Shown one piece after another: positions 1 to 6,760 of a stretch of 20,455 nucleotides of DNA. Position 1 is the stretch's first letter; each line of letters opens with the position of its first letter. The DNA is from Clostridia bacterium. GTDB lineage: Bacteria; Bacillota_A; Clostridia; Peptostreptococcales; JAAYPU01. The position numbers and the translations under genes were made by a program. The notes beneath the pieces are model-generated. The model made no database searches and was not told the DNA's origin. It saw only the letters and a program-made list of their open reading frames with translations. The DNA is taken from NCBI GenBank assembly GCA_022360735.1, contig JAKSCF010000183.1, positions 1-20,455 of the forward strand. Reading direction: 5' to 3'.

Positions 1-18
1 TTGACTTTAAAAGAAATA

Positions 19-47
19 TTGACATCACTTATAGTAACTACTATAAT
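19..47 (+). promoter_or_regulatory. Consensus sigma-A promoter of azlCD
   Basis: A TTGACA box (19-24) and a TATAAT box (42-47) are separated by exactly 17 nt, so both hexamers and the spacing match the sigma-A consensus. The azlC start codon lies about 59 nt past the -10 box. A palindrome covers the -10 box (separate entry), so this strong promoter is probably held down by a repressor. Confidence 0.8.
29..46. promoter_or_regulatory. Palindromic operator candidate over the azlCD -10 box
   Basis: TTATAGTA (29-36) and TACTATAA (39-46) form a perfect inverted repeat with a 2-nt centre (AC). It overlaps five of the six -10 bases. A direct repeat TAACTACTA (35-43 and 47-55, 12-nt period) overlaps it. 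The position suits a repressor that blocks RNA polymerase. The TrmB-type regulator encoded downstream at 1169 is a possible binder, but that is inference. Confidence 0.5.
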
Positions 48-105
48 AACTACTAAAAGATGGAAAGTAAAACGATGCTATCGATTTAGGCTGGGAGGTT
101 CAGAA

Positions 106-804
106 ATGAATAAAACTCATCAAGGATTTAGCACAGGAATAATAGATGCGTTTCCAATAATCATTGGATTTGTGCCTATTGCCATGACTTTTGGTGTCTT
201 AGCAAAAAATAATGATATTTCAATGATGAACTGCTTTTTATTTTCTGCTATTGTATTTGCAGGTGCCAGCCAATTTATTGCTATCAACATTTTAGCTGCA
301 GGCGCAGGTGCCTGGGAGATGGTATTGACAACATTATTGGTTAACTTTAGGCACTTTCTCATGAGTGCATCTCTTGCAACCAAAATGACACCCGAGATGA
401 AAAATTGGCGTCCATTAATAGCTTTTGGCGTAACGGATGAGGTTTTTTCAATCATGTCTTTTAAGAAAATGGATTTAACAAAAGAGTATATTTTAACCTT
501 AGAATATACTGCATATATCGCTTGGGTAGGTGGGACAATATTGGGATACCTGGTAGGAGGTGTTCTGCCGGAACTACTAAAAGTAAGTATGGGAATAGGA
601 TTATATGCTATGTTTGTAGCTATATTAGTACCGGAGATGAAGAAGTCAAAAAAAGTTGTTGTGCTCACACTTACATCTGCATGGATTAATACTTTACTGG
701 TTAAATTTCTATCCATGCCTCAGGGCTGGAGCATTGTCTTATCTATTATTTTGACATCTTGTTTGGGCGTATGCCGGTTTAAAGAGGAGGCTAAAAATGA
801 ATGA
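106..804 (+). CDS. azlC: AzlC-family branched-chain amino acid exporter, large subunit
   Basis: This is the large membrane subunit of an AzlCD-type exporter, a family known for efflux of branched-chain amino acids and their analogues (4-azaleucine resistance in Bacillus). The 232-residue protein has the family signatures: an N-terminal segment rich in Pro/Gly and hydrophobic residues (IIIGFVPIAMTFGVLA), the VFAGASQFIA motif, and the NFRHFLMSASL motif, followed by further membrane segments. The reading frame is open from the window edge, but the ATG at 106 is preferred: it follows a GGGAGG ribosome site at 93-98, the upstream residues are not family-like, and a consensus promoter lies within the upstream stretch. 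The gene overlaps azlD by 8 nt, so the two are translationally coupled. Substrate is inferred from the family; other small metabolites cannot be excluded. Confidence 0.9.
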   Translation: MNKTHQGFSTGIIDAFPIIIGFVPIAMTFGVLAKNNDISMMNCFLFSAIVFAGASQFIAINILAAGAGAWEMVLTTLLVNFRHFLMSASLATKMTPEMKNWRPLIAFGVTDEVFSIMSFKKMDLTKEYILTLEYTAYIAWVGGTILGYLVGGVLPELLKVSMGIGLYAMFVAILVPEMKKSKKVVVLTLTSAWINTLLVKFLSMPQGWSIVLSIILTSCLGVCRFKEEAKNE

Positions 805-1102
805 TCAACTTTGGGTAACTATTGTGGGCATGATGTTGGTTACCTTTATACCAAGGCTGGTACCATTCTTAATGGTGTCGGAAAGACAGTTACCACCAAA
901 GCTACAACAATTTTTAGAATATATCCCTTATACGGCGTTAGGGGCATTGGTGATACCGGGGGTATTTAACGCTATTCCTGATATGCCGGCAGTTTCCATT
1001 GCAGGTATTGGATTTGCTTTTTTTTATGGATGGTATAAAGGCGGATTAATTATCCCCGTATTGGGATCAATATTAATTGTATTCCTAATACTTCTAATAT
1101 AG
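797..1102 (+). CDS. azlD: AzlD-family branched-chain amino acid exporter, small subunit
   Basis: This 101-residue, almost wholly hydrophobic protein is the small partner of AzlC. It shows the AzlD pattern: an N-terminal membrane segment ending in TFIPRLVPF, a central KLQQFLEYIPYTALGALVIP stretch, and two more C-terminal membrane segments with a GWYKGG turn. The length (about 100 residues) is normal for the family. The start ATG lies inside the end of azlC (8-nt overlap) and is preceded by AGAGGAGG at 783-790, so both subunits are probably made in a fixed ratio from one transcript. Confidence 0.9.
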   Translation: MNDQLWVTIVGMMLVTFIPRLVPFLMVSERQLPPKLQQFLEYIPYTALGALVIPGVFNAIPDMPAVSIAGIGFAFFYGWYKGGLIIPVLGSILIVFLILLI

Positions 1103-1123
1103 CTCATAATTATAAGATATTTC

Positions 1124-1146
1124 TTAAAGCCATAATAAGGCTTTAA
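1124..1146. repeat. Inverted repeat between azlD and the regulator gene
   Basis: TTAAAGCC (1124-1131) and GGCTTTAA (1139-1146) are perfect complements around a 7-nt loop. No run of T follows, so it is a poor intrinsic terminator. It lies 22 nt before the regulator start codon and could be an operator or an mRNA hairpin that changes expression of the downstream gene. Confidence 0.4.
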
Positions 1147-1168
1147 CCGTGAAGATGAAGGAGAAAAC

Positions 1169-2002
1169 ATGAACCAAGATAATCGCATTATTGAAGACAT
1201 GAAAAAATTAGGATTAAGTGAATACGAAATAAAAGCATATCTAAGCTTGCTTCAAATATATCCTGTTAACGGCTATGCACTCAGTAAGAATTCCAGCATT
1301 CCAAGATCAAGGATATATGAAATACTGGACAGCTTAAAAAAGAAACAAATCGTTTTTGAAGAAACAGTGGAGGGTACAACACTTTATCATCCCATTAATC
1401 CTAAAGTTTTAATCAATAAATACAAAGACGATTTTCAAAATGTATTGAGCCATGTGGACGAATATACAAATCAGTTATATCAAGTAAAAGAAAACGACAA
1501 TAAATTAATTGTTTTAAAAGGAAGAAATAAAATCATTGATTTTGCCAATACATTAATTTCTAAAGCCAATAAAAGAATAGCTCTTTCTATATGGCATGAA
1601 GAAATACAAGACCTTTCAGAAGCATTAGATAAAGCTCTAAGTCGAGGAGTTATATTAAGAGGGGTATATTTTGGACACACCAATCCTTATGAGGATTTAG
1701 TTCCTCACAGAAGAATAGAACGATATTTATCTGAAAAAAATGAGCGATATTTCACCATGACCATAGATGGGGAGGATGTTATGTCAGGTATTGTTTCAAG
1801 AGGTGCAGACAGTCAAGTCACATGGACGAAAGATATAGGATTTATAGAGTTAAGTGAGGATTATATTGCACATGATTTAATGATCAACCAGTACTCCAAA
1901 CAATTGACCTCAAATCAAAAAAAAGAATTTGAAGATTTTTCAGATAGAATAAGAAAAGACTATTTTGGATTTACTGAAGAAGAATTTAAAACCTTTAAGT
2001 AA
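1169..2002 (+). CDS. TrmB-family transcriptional regulator
   Basis: The protein (277 residues) opens with a winged helix-turn-helix of the TrmB type, roughly residues 8-80: LGLSEYEIKAYLSLLQ, then SIPRSRIYEILDSLKKK as the recognition part and a wing ending in YHPINP. A short helical linker (about 85-105) leads to a C-terminal ligand-sensing region (about 108-250) with LKGRNKIIDFANTLISKA and a long strand-rich part, as in bacterial TrmB proteins. The ATG follows AAGGAG (1158-1163) with a 5-nt gap. TrmB relatives often sense sugars, but here the gene lies directly after azlCD in the same direction, so it may control the exporter or the promoter at 2021. The ligand is unknown. B. subtilis azlCD is controlled by an Lrp/AsnC-type protein (AzlB), so a TrmB neighbour is a departure from that arrangement. 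Confidence 0.85.
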   Translation: MNQDNRIIEDMKKLGLSEYEIKAYLSLLQIYPVNGYALSKNSSIPRSRIYEILDSLKKKQIVFEETVEGTTLYHPINPKVLINKYKDDFQNVLSHVDEYTNQLYQVKENDNKLIVLKGRNKIIDFANTLISKANKRIALSIWHEEIQDLSEALDKALSRGVILRGVYFGHTNPYEDLVPHRRIERYLSEKNERYFTMTIDGEDVMSGIVSRGADSQVTWTKDIGFIELSEDYIAHDLMINQYSKQLTSNQKKEFEDFSDRIRKDYFGFTEEEFKTFK

Positions 2003-2014
2003 CATATTTTCATT

Positions 2015-2039
2015 AATTAGTTGACTTAGTCAACTAATT
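2015..2039. promoter_or_regulatory. Perfect 25-nt palindrome, repressor operator candidate
   Basis: AATTAGTTGACT (2015-2026) and AGTCAACTAATT (2028-2039) are perfect 12-nt arms around a single central T. The core TTGACTTAGTCAA resembles operators of MarR-type dimeric repressors. It covers the whole -35 box and part of the spacer of the promoter at 2021-2049. There is no T run after it, so it is better read as a DNA operator than a terminator for the regulator gene. Confidence 0.6.
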
Positions 2040-2049
2040 GTCGTATGAT
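2021..2049 (+). promoter_or_regulatory. Sigma-A promoter for the membrane protein gene at 2142
   Basis: TTGACT (2021-2026) and TATGAT (2044-2049) are separated by 17 nt. Each hexamer matches consensus at five of six positions. The -35 box is embedded in the left arm of the 25-nt palindrome, so a bound repressor would compete directly with RNA polymerase. The predicted leader is about 85 nt. Confidence 0.65.
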
Positions 2050-2141
2050 TAAATTGATAAGAGTATCCCACTAGGATTCTAAATAGACCTTTAAATGTCT
2101 ATACGTTTTATCTAGTTTTTAATTATGAGAGGGGTAGCATT

Positions 2142-2651
2142 ATGAGGTACAACAGTATTCATAATTATTACCTTATAGGGCTGATATTGGCTCTTAGTGT
2201 AACGGTATATGGTCTAATTATTTTAAATGATTCTACAAAAATCCATTACTTAATTAGATTGTTCTGTTTGCTGTTTTCGGGTTTCATCATTTATGGATAT
2301 TATTCAAAATACAAATACCTTAAATCGAGATATGTTATTGTAGAGGAGTCTATGATTTCACTTCACTTAAATGGTGAAACGTATCAAATTAGCAAACCAG
2401 ATATAAGTAGTATTTTCATTATGAATCATAGAAATTATCTAAAGATTCATAATGTCATACACATTTATTTAAAAAATGGGGAGTACTTTTACTTAACAAA
2501 CGATATTGATAAATTTAATGAGCTTAAAGTACATTTGACGGATCAGTTCTCAGATAAAGTTTTTATTGGAAAGAAAACATGTACGGAACATTTTGTTGTA
2601 AATGAAGAAAACTTATACAGGTTGTTTTTTGGAAATCAGAAAAAGAATTGA
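2142..2651 (+). CDS. Small membrane protein with two N-terminal TM segments, unknown function
   Basis: I do not recognise a named family. The 169-residue protein has two closely spaced hydrophobic segments, about residues 9-28 and 36-54, with a positively charged stretch after the second (KYKYLKSR), so both termini are probably cytoplasmic. The remaining 110 residues alternate short strands (YVIVEESMISLHL, IHNVIHIYLKNGEYFYLT) and end in a helix-rich part. That organisation resembles bacterial membrane proteins with a PH-like beta-barrel after two TM helices, but this is structural inference only. The ATG follows GAGGGG at 2129-2134. Its promoter is overlapped by a 25-nt palindrome, which suggests tight, ligand-responsive control. 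No catalytic motif is visible. Confidence 0.75.
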   Translation: MRYNSIHNYYLIGLILALSVTVYGLIILNDSTKIHYLIRLFCLLFSGFIIYGYYSKYKYLKSRYVIVEESMISLHLNGETYQISKPDISSIFIMNHRNYLKIHNVIHIYLKNGEYFYLTNDIDKFNELKVHLTDQFSDKVFIGKKTCTEHFVVNEENLYRLFFGNQKKN

Positions 2652-2728
2652 AGTCTTATGTTTACATTACCTGACGGATTGTTACCAATTATACCCCTAG
2701 GTTTTGATAAATAATGCATAGCTCCCTC

Positions 2729-2736
2729 TGTATAAT
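2729..2736 (+). promoter_or_regulatory. -10 candidate for the NERD-like gene
   Basis: A perfect TATAAT (2731-2736) lies about 48 nt before the start at 2784. I see no good -35 box at 16-18 nt spacing; a TTGATA at 2704-2709 is 21 nt away, which is too far for normal spacing. This is the best promoter candidate for the gene, but a weak call. Confidence 0.3.
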
Positions 2737-2783
2737 GGTTGATATGGGGAATACGCCACAGTAAAGCTTGAAGGGGGAAGCTT

Positions 2784-3437
2784 ATGGATTTGACCGCTAA
2801 AACAAAGGGTGTAAAAGAAGAGGTGTTTGCAAAACTGCAGGAACCTAAAAATATTCTGCAAAATTGGAAGTCTCAAGAACTGGGACAATTGGATGGCAGC
2901 CTATATTATAAAATCAGCAATGTAATGGCTAAGGATCATTGTGAAAAATGGATAAAAATTGATAAACTTATACTATCGGATTTTGGTATTTATGTGATTA
3001 ACTTTATTAGAAAAAAAGGAATCATATATGGATGTGACGAGGATGATTGTTGGATTAATAATCATAATGGCCGCGTTGATGAATTTCCCAACCCTATATA
3101 TCAGAATCGAAGGGGGATTAATGCATTAAAAAATTTATTGATAGAGTATCCTCATATTCATTACCACAGTATGATTGCTTTTTTAAATAAAACAGAATTG
3201 TATATAGAAGCTAAAACCAATACGGAAATTTGCCATGTTAAAAACCTTGTTGGAATCATTAGAAAAACCATTGAATTTAATATAGCACCTGAAGAGAAAA
3301 ATCGTATATACAAAAAAATTAGAAAACAAACCACTAAATATAAAATAGAAAGGCAAAAGATCATTGAAGCATTGATTCACCGAAACAGAAAAAGAATGTT
3401 AAGAGAAATTATTAAGAAGAGTATTAAAACAGAATAA
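2784..3437 (+). CDS. NERD-domain-like protein with degenerate nuclease motif
   Basis: The 217-residue protein resembles the nuclease-related domain (NERD) across about residues 38-135: YYKISNV, then WIKIDKLILSDFGIYVI, KKGIIYG, a CWINN turn, and FPNPIYQNRRGINALKNLL, in the same order as in NERD proteins. In typical NERD proteins the strand after the hydrophobic VFVIE carries a Glu-x-Lys pair that belongs to the nuclease-like active site. Here that place reads VINFI (residues 71-75), so the Glu appears to be Asn73 and the Lys to be Ile75, while Asp60 is kept. The tail (about 165-217) is very basic and helical, which suggests nucleic-acid or ribosome contact. The ATG follows AAGGGGG at 2771-2777; that ribosome site sits in the loop between two AAGCTT copies (2764-2769, 2778-2783). 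It stands alone between the membrane protein gene and a long palindrome. Confidence 0.7.
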   Translation: MDLTAKTKGVKEEVFAKLQEPKNILQNWKSQELGQLDGSLYYKISNVMAKDHCEKWIKIDKLILSDFGIYVINFIRKKGIIYGCDEDDCWINNHNGRVDEFPNPIYQNRRGINALKNLLIEYPHIHYHSMIAFLNKTELYIEAKTNTEICHVKNLVGIIRKTIEFNIAPEEKNRIYKKIRKQTTKYKIERQKIIEALIHRNRKRMLREIIKKSIKTE

Positions 3438-3448
3438 GCCTCTAAAGC

Positions 3449-3518
3449 TTAAAAGTCTCCCTTTAAGTTAGCCGGTATCCTATACAGGATACCGGCTAAC
3501 TTAAAGGGAGACTTTTAA
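3449..3518. repeat. 33-bp perfect hairpin with 4-nt loop
   Basis: Bases 3449-3481 are exactly complementary to 3486-3518, with the loop ATAC at 3482-3485. The inner part is GC-rich (GTTAGCCGGTATCCT then AGGATACCGGCTAAC) and the outer part is AT-rich, ending in ACTTTTAA. It starts 11 nt after the stop codon of the NERD-like gene. It could end that transcript, since the right arm ends CTTTT, but a 33-bp perfect stem is much longer than ordinary terminators, where a stem of 8-14 bp is usual in this window. A small palindromic mobile repeat is the main alternative. Confidence 0.8.
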
Positions 3519-3919
3519 ATGAAAGAAAAATATTGTAAAATCTAGACATGAATAAATATACAGAATATTGACACTGTTCGGATAACTTGATAAACTTACA
3601 TTATACACTACAAAACTAAGTTTTACAATACGAAACATATTGGGTTTAAGCTTTAATGATTGATGCAGAGCTTAACCAAAAAGACGTATGATATCAATGT
3701 TCGACACTTTATTTATCTAAAATCATTTATAATATTATTATTGCAGCTTACGTTTTGCAATTTTACAAGTCTATTTGAAACAAATCTTCTTTGATTACAT
3801 AGATGCCAAATTTAAGCTAATGGAAATGAGACATTAAGAAATCCCAATCTTTGATTATTTTATCATTGAAAAGAATTTGTATGGTTGCTATATATTTGTT
3901 TTATAGATTCCTGCCAATT
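3519..3919. other. AT-rich intergenic stretch without a supportable gene
   Basis: About 400 nt between the long hairpin and the promoter of the peptide transporter. Frames on both strands are broken by frequent stops. One imperfect hairpin is visible (3643-3654 with 3667-3677, GGTTTAAGCTTT against AGAGCTTAACC, one bulge and one mismatch). A TTGACA at 3568-3573 has only a weak TAAACT at 17 nt. On the minus strand a short readable fragment (FGIYVIKEDLFQIDL, near 3777-3825) is followed by a stop and matches no family I know. It may be decayed coding DNA or chance. Confidence 0.5.
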
Positions 3920-3948
3920 TTGAAAATTGAAAACGGAATTTATATATA
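3920..3948 (+). promoter_or_regulatory. Promoter candidate for the OPT-P1 peptidase operon
   Basis: TTGAAA (3920-3925) and TATATA (3943-3948) are separated by 17 nt. The leader to the ATG at 4004 would be about 49 nt. No palindrome overlaps the boxes. The surrounding AT-rich DNA makes chance matches likely, so this is a moderate call. Confidence 0.45.
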
Positions 3949-4003
3949 CCTCATCATTTTTATTATGAATACATGCCATCATTAACAAAGGAGGGTATTA
4001 TTT

Positions 4004-5641
4004 ATGTCTGACAGTAAATCAGAAATGCGTTATGCAAAGAGCTTTAAGGAACAATTGACAGCCAGGGGTATTATTATTGGTGCGATTGGTTCTATCATTA
4101 TTACCATGAGCTCTATGTATGTAGCGCTGAGAATGGGAGCATTGCCTTGGCCGACAATCTTTGTTGCGGTATTATCAATGGGTCTTTTAAAAGCATTGGG
4201 CAATACCAATCTTAATGAAATCAATGTTACCCATACAGCTATGTCAGCGGGAAGCATGGTAGCAGGGGGGCTGGCCTTTACCATTCCTGGGATATGGATG
4301 CTCAATGCAGATGCAGATGTCAGCATGGCCGCATTGTTTGCTGTTACTTTAGGAGGCGCAATATTAGGTGTTATTTTTACTGCACTGGTACGAAAATATT
4401 TTATAGAAGGAGAAAAATTACCTTTTCCAATGGGTATTGCAGCATCTGAAACGGTATTAGCCGGTGACGAAGGTGGAACAAAAGCTAAAACCCTATTTGC
4501 AACCATGGGATTGACGGCTGTTTTTACAGCATTAAGAGATTATGGTAAAGTACCTCCCGTGTGGCTGTCAGAAGGATTGACAGCAAAGGGTGTACCTTTT
4601 GGATTTTGGATATCTCCTATGGCAGTAGCCATTGGTTATATTATTGGACCGTTATTTACAGGTGTATGGTTTTTAGGAGCTGTTATTGGTTTCTTTGGCT
4701 TGATACTTATGGGAACCAGTGTAGGATGGTTTGCTGATGCGGGTGTAGCAACAGCATTCAAAGACAGCTTAGGAATAGGGCTGATGGTTGGAACAGGAAT
4801 CGGTATTTTGCTGAAAGGTATTATACCAAAAGCAAAAGAAATATATGGACCCATGATCAGTGGTAAAGCAGCAAAAGAAGGAGATGTCAACTTAAAGTGG
4901 GCGCCAATATTATTTGCTTTAGTAGCCTTTATACTGACTGTTGTCACTAACATGGGAATTGTTGCAAGTATGATTACTATTGTAGGCGTATGGCTTACAA
5001 CCGCAATGTCTGCTCAAATTACAGGTCAAACCGGTATCAATCCTATGGAAATATTCGGAATCATAGTATTGCTGGTTGCAAAAGCTTTAAGCGGTGTTGG
5101 ACAGTTAGAGGCCTTCTTTGTAGCAGGTGTGGTAGCAGTAGCATGTGGTTTAACAGGAGACGTCTTAAACGATTTTAAATCTGGATATATTCTAAAGACG
5201 AATCCGAAAGCTCAATTGATTTCTGAGACAATTGGAGGAATTATTGGAGCTATTGTGTCCGTTATTGTTTTGTTCGTAATGTTTAGAGTATTTGGTGCAA
5301 TGGGACCGGGAACAGAGTTGCCCGCTCCTCAAGCATACGCAGTATCCACTATGGTAGGAGGACTTCCTAATGTTACAGCCTTTATCATAGGGCTGATTTT
5401 GGGTGCCGTTTTGTATGTCATCAATGTGCCTGCCATGACTTTGGGTATTGGTATCTACCTGCCCATGTTTATCTCTGCAACCGTATTTATAGGTGGCGCT
5501 TTAGCCTTTATCGTTAGTAAAATCAACCCAGAAGTTAAAAGAAGGGACAAAGGTGTTATCGTAGCGTCCGGCATGTTAGGAGGAGAAGGCGTAACCGGTG
5601 TGATAATTGCAATTATTAAAGCAGTTAACGGATTGATGTAG
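4004..5641 (+). CDS. OPT-family oligopeptide transporter
   Basis: This 545-residue polytopic membrane protein belongs to the oligopeptide transporter (OPT) family, secondary carriers that import short peptides or metal-chelate substrates. Family features include the N-terminal SFKEQLTARGIIIGAIGSI segment, the RMGALPWPTIFVAVLSMGLLK loop, the EKLPFPMGIAASETVLAG segment, and C-terminal VINVPAMTLGIGIYLPM with NPEVKRRDKG in a cytoplasmic loop near the end. I count about 14 hydrophobic segments. Length is at the short end for the family but complete. The ATG follows AAAGGAGGG (3988-3996). The next gene, a P1-family peptidase, starts 21 nt after the stop, so imported peptides are the likely substrate. 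The exact peptide class cannot be told from sequence. Confidence 0.9.
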   Translation: MSDSKSEMRYAKSFKEQLTARGIIIGAIGSIIITMSSMYVALRMGALPWPTIFVAVLSMGLLKALGNTNLNEINVTHTAMSAGSMVAGGLAFTIPGIWMLNADADVSMAALFAVTLGGAILGVIFTALVRKYFIEGEKLPFPMGIAASETVLAGDEGGTKAKTLFATMGLTAVFTALRDYGKVPPVWLSEGLTAKGVPFGFWISPMAVAIGYIIGPLFTGVWFLGAVIGFFGLILMGTSVGWFADAGVATAFKDSLGIGLMVGTGIGILLKGIIPKAKEIYGPMISGKAAKEGDVNLKWAPILFALVAFILTVVTNMGIVASMITIVGVWLTTAMSAQITGQTGINPMEIFGIIVLLVAKALSGVGQLEAFFVAGVVAVACGLTGDVLNDFKSGYILKTNPKAQLISETIGGIIGAIVSVIVLFVMFRVFGAMGPGTELPAPQAYAVSTMVGGLPNVTAFIIGLILGAVLYVINVPAMTLGIGIYLPMFISATVFIGGALAFIVSKINPEVKRRDKGVIVASGMLGGEGVTGVIIAIIKAVNGLM

Positions 5642-5662
5642 CTTTAGAAAGAAGGATCAGTA

Positions 5663-6622
5663 ATGAAAGAAATCAAAATAACAGACATACAAGGGATTAA
5701 AATTGGCCACGCTGAGAATATTGAAGCAGGCACCGGATGTACGGTTATCATATGTGAAAAAGGCGCTTATGCAGGTGTAGATGTAAGAGGTGGTGCGCCG
5801 GCATCACGAGAAACTCAGCTGCTGAATCCCGTTAATCTGGTTGAACAGGTGCATGCGGTGGTATTGAGCGGAGGCAGTGCTTTTGGACTGGATTGTGCAG
5901 CCGGTGTCATGGAATACCTGGAGCGTCATGATATTGGCTTTGACGTACAAGTAACAAAAGTACCTATTGTATGTGGTGCAGCTCTTTTCGATCTAGTCGT
6001 AGGGGATCACAAAATTCGGCCGGATAAAAAAATGGGATATGACGCCTGTGTTCAAGCGTCGGATAAGGAATGCCTGCAAGGAAGTGTTGGAGCCGGTACA
6101 GGTGCAAGCGTAGGAAAGCTTCTGGGAATGGATAGAGCTATGCGAGGTGGTATTGGTATCTACGGTGTTCAAATAGGTGATTTAAAGGTTGCTTCAATTG
6201 TAGCCGTCAATTGCCTTGGAGATGTCATTCATCCTGACACCGGAGAAAGAGCAGCAGGTCTATTGGATGAAGCAAAGAAAAAAGTTATCAGTACAGAAGA
6301 AGAAATGTACAAAACATACAGTAATAAGACCAATCTTTTCAGCGGTAATACAACCATAGGTGTGGTCATTACCAACGGTAAAATGAATAAACCACAAGCT
6401 ACGAAAGTAGCATCCATGACCCACAATGGCTTTGCAAGATCCATGCGTCCGGCACATTCTATGTTTGATGGGGATACTATTTATGCGTTATCTACCTCAG
6501 AGGTGGATGCAGATGTGAATGTTATTGGTGCATTAGGGGCAGAAACCATGGCAAAAGCCGTGTATCAAGCAGTTATTTCAGCGGATAGCAGATACGGCAT
6601 ATTAGCACATAGAGATTTATGA
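5663..6622 (+). CDS. P1-family (S58) self-cleaving peptidase, DmpA/NylC-like
   Basis: The 319-residue protein belongs to the P1/S58 family of N-terminal-nucleophile hydrolases, which includes the aminopeptidase DmpA and the nylon-oligomer hydrolase NylC. It has the family start DIQGIKIGHAEN, the strand VHAVVLSGGSAFGLD (residues 64-78), GSVGAGTGASVGK (140-152) and GNTTIGVVITN (228-238). By analogy with NylC, autocleavage is expected between Asn229 and Thr230, leaving Thr230 as the new N-terminal nucleophile; this is family-based inference. There is no signal peptide, so it acts in the cytoplasm. It starts 21 nt after the OPT transporter, with GAAGGA at 5651-5656 as ribosome site and no terminator between, which points to uptake of peptides followed by hydrolysis. 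Amide or beta-peptide substrates are possible within this family. Confidence 0.88.
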   Translation: MKEIKITDIQGIKIGHAENIEAGTGCTVIICEKGAYAGVDVRGGAPASRETQLLNPVNLVEQVHAVVLSGGSAFGLDCAAGVMEYLERHDIGFDVQVTKVPIVCGAALFDLVVGDHKIRPDKKMGYDACVQASDKECLQGSVGAGTGASVGKLLGMDRAMRGGIGIYGVQIGDLKVASIVAVNCLGDVIHPDTGERAAGLLDEAKKKVISTEEEMYKTYSNKTNLFSGNTTIGVVITNGKMNKPQATKVASMTHNGFARSMRPAHSMFDGDTIYALSTSEVDADVNVIGALGAETMAKAVYQAVISADSRYGILAHRDL

Positions 6623-6652
6623 TTGACAGAACAATTTTAATGAAAATTTAAT
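6623..6652 (+). promoter_or_regulatory. Promoter for the 71-residue protein gene
   Basis: A perfect TTGACA (6623-6628) begins immediately after the peptidase stop codon. TTTAAT (6647-6652, five of six to consensus) follows with an 18-nt spacer. Transcription would start near 6659, leaving a leader of about 100 nt before the ATG at 6761. Confidence 0.5.
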
Positions 6653-6658
6653 ACTTAG

Positions 6659-6760
6659 TGAATAGCATGCGAGGGCAGGTCAGAGACTTACTCTCGCATG
6701 TTGAGTTTATGGCTGAAAATATTATTAGATGGCAGCACCATCTAAGGAAGGAGTGGGGAA
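6659..6760 (+). promoter_or_regulatory. Structured 5' leader with two hairpins
   Basis: The predicted leader holds two perfect stems. CATGCGAG (6666-6673) pairs with CTCGCATG (6693-6700) around a 19-nt loop. TTAGATGG (6725-6732) pairs with CCATCTAA (6738-6745) around CAGCA. The second stem ends directly against the ribosome site GGAAGGAG (6746-6753), so refolding could affect translation. No T run follows either stem. It does not match a riboswitch class I can recognise by eye. Confidence 0.45.

Noticed and set aside
1..105. N-terminal extension of the azlC frame to the window edge
   Set aside because: The extra 35 residues are unlike the family, the promoter lies inside this stretch, and the ATG at 106 has the ribosome site.
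120..716. 198-residue minus-strand frame opposite azlC
   Set aside because: It mirrors a well-supported membrane protein gene and has no family features; it is an antisense shadow.
2015..2039. Palindrome as terminator of the TrmB gene
   Set aside because: No T run follows, the stem is AT-rich, and it overlaps a good promoter.
3449..3518. Long palindrome as the end of an insertion sequence
   Set aside because: No transposase, target duplication or second copy is visible in the window.
3777..3825. Minus-strand fragment FGIYVIKEDLFQIDL as a gene remnant
   Set aside because: Too short, stops on both sides and no family match; chance is as likely.
4030..4506. 158-residue minus-strand frame opposite the OPT transporter
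   Set aside because: Shadow of a clear family member, Pro/Ala-rich as expected for the complement of hydrophobic codons, with no ribosome site.
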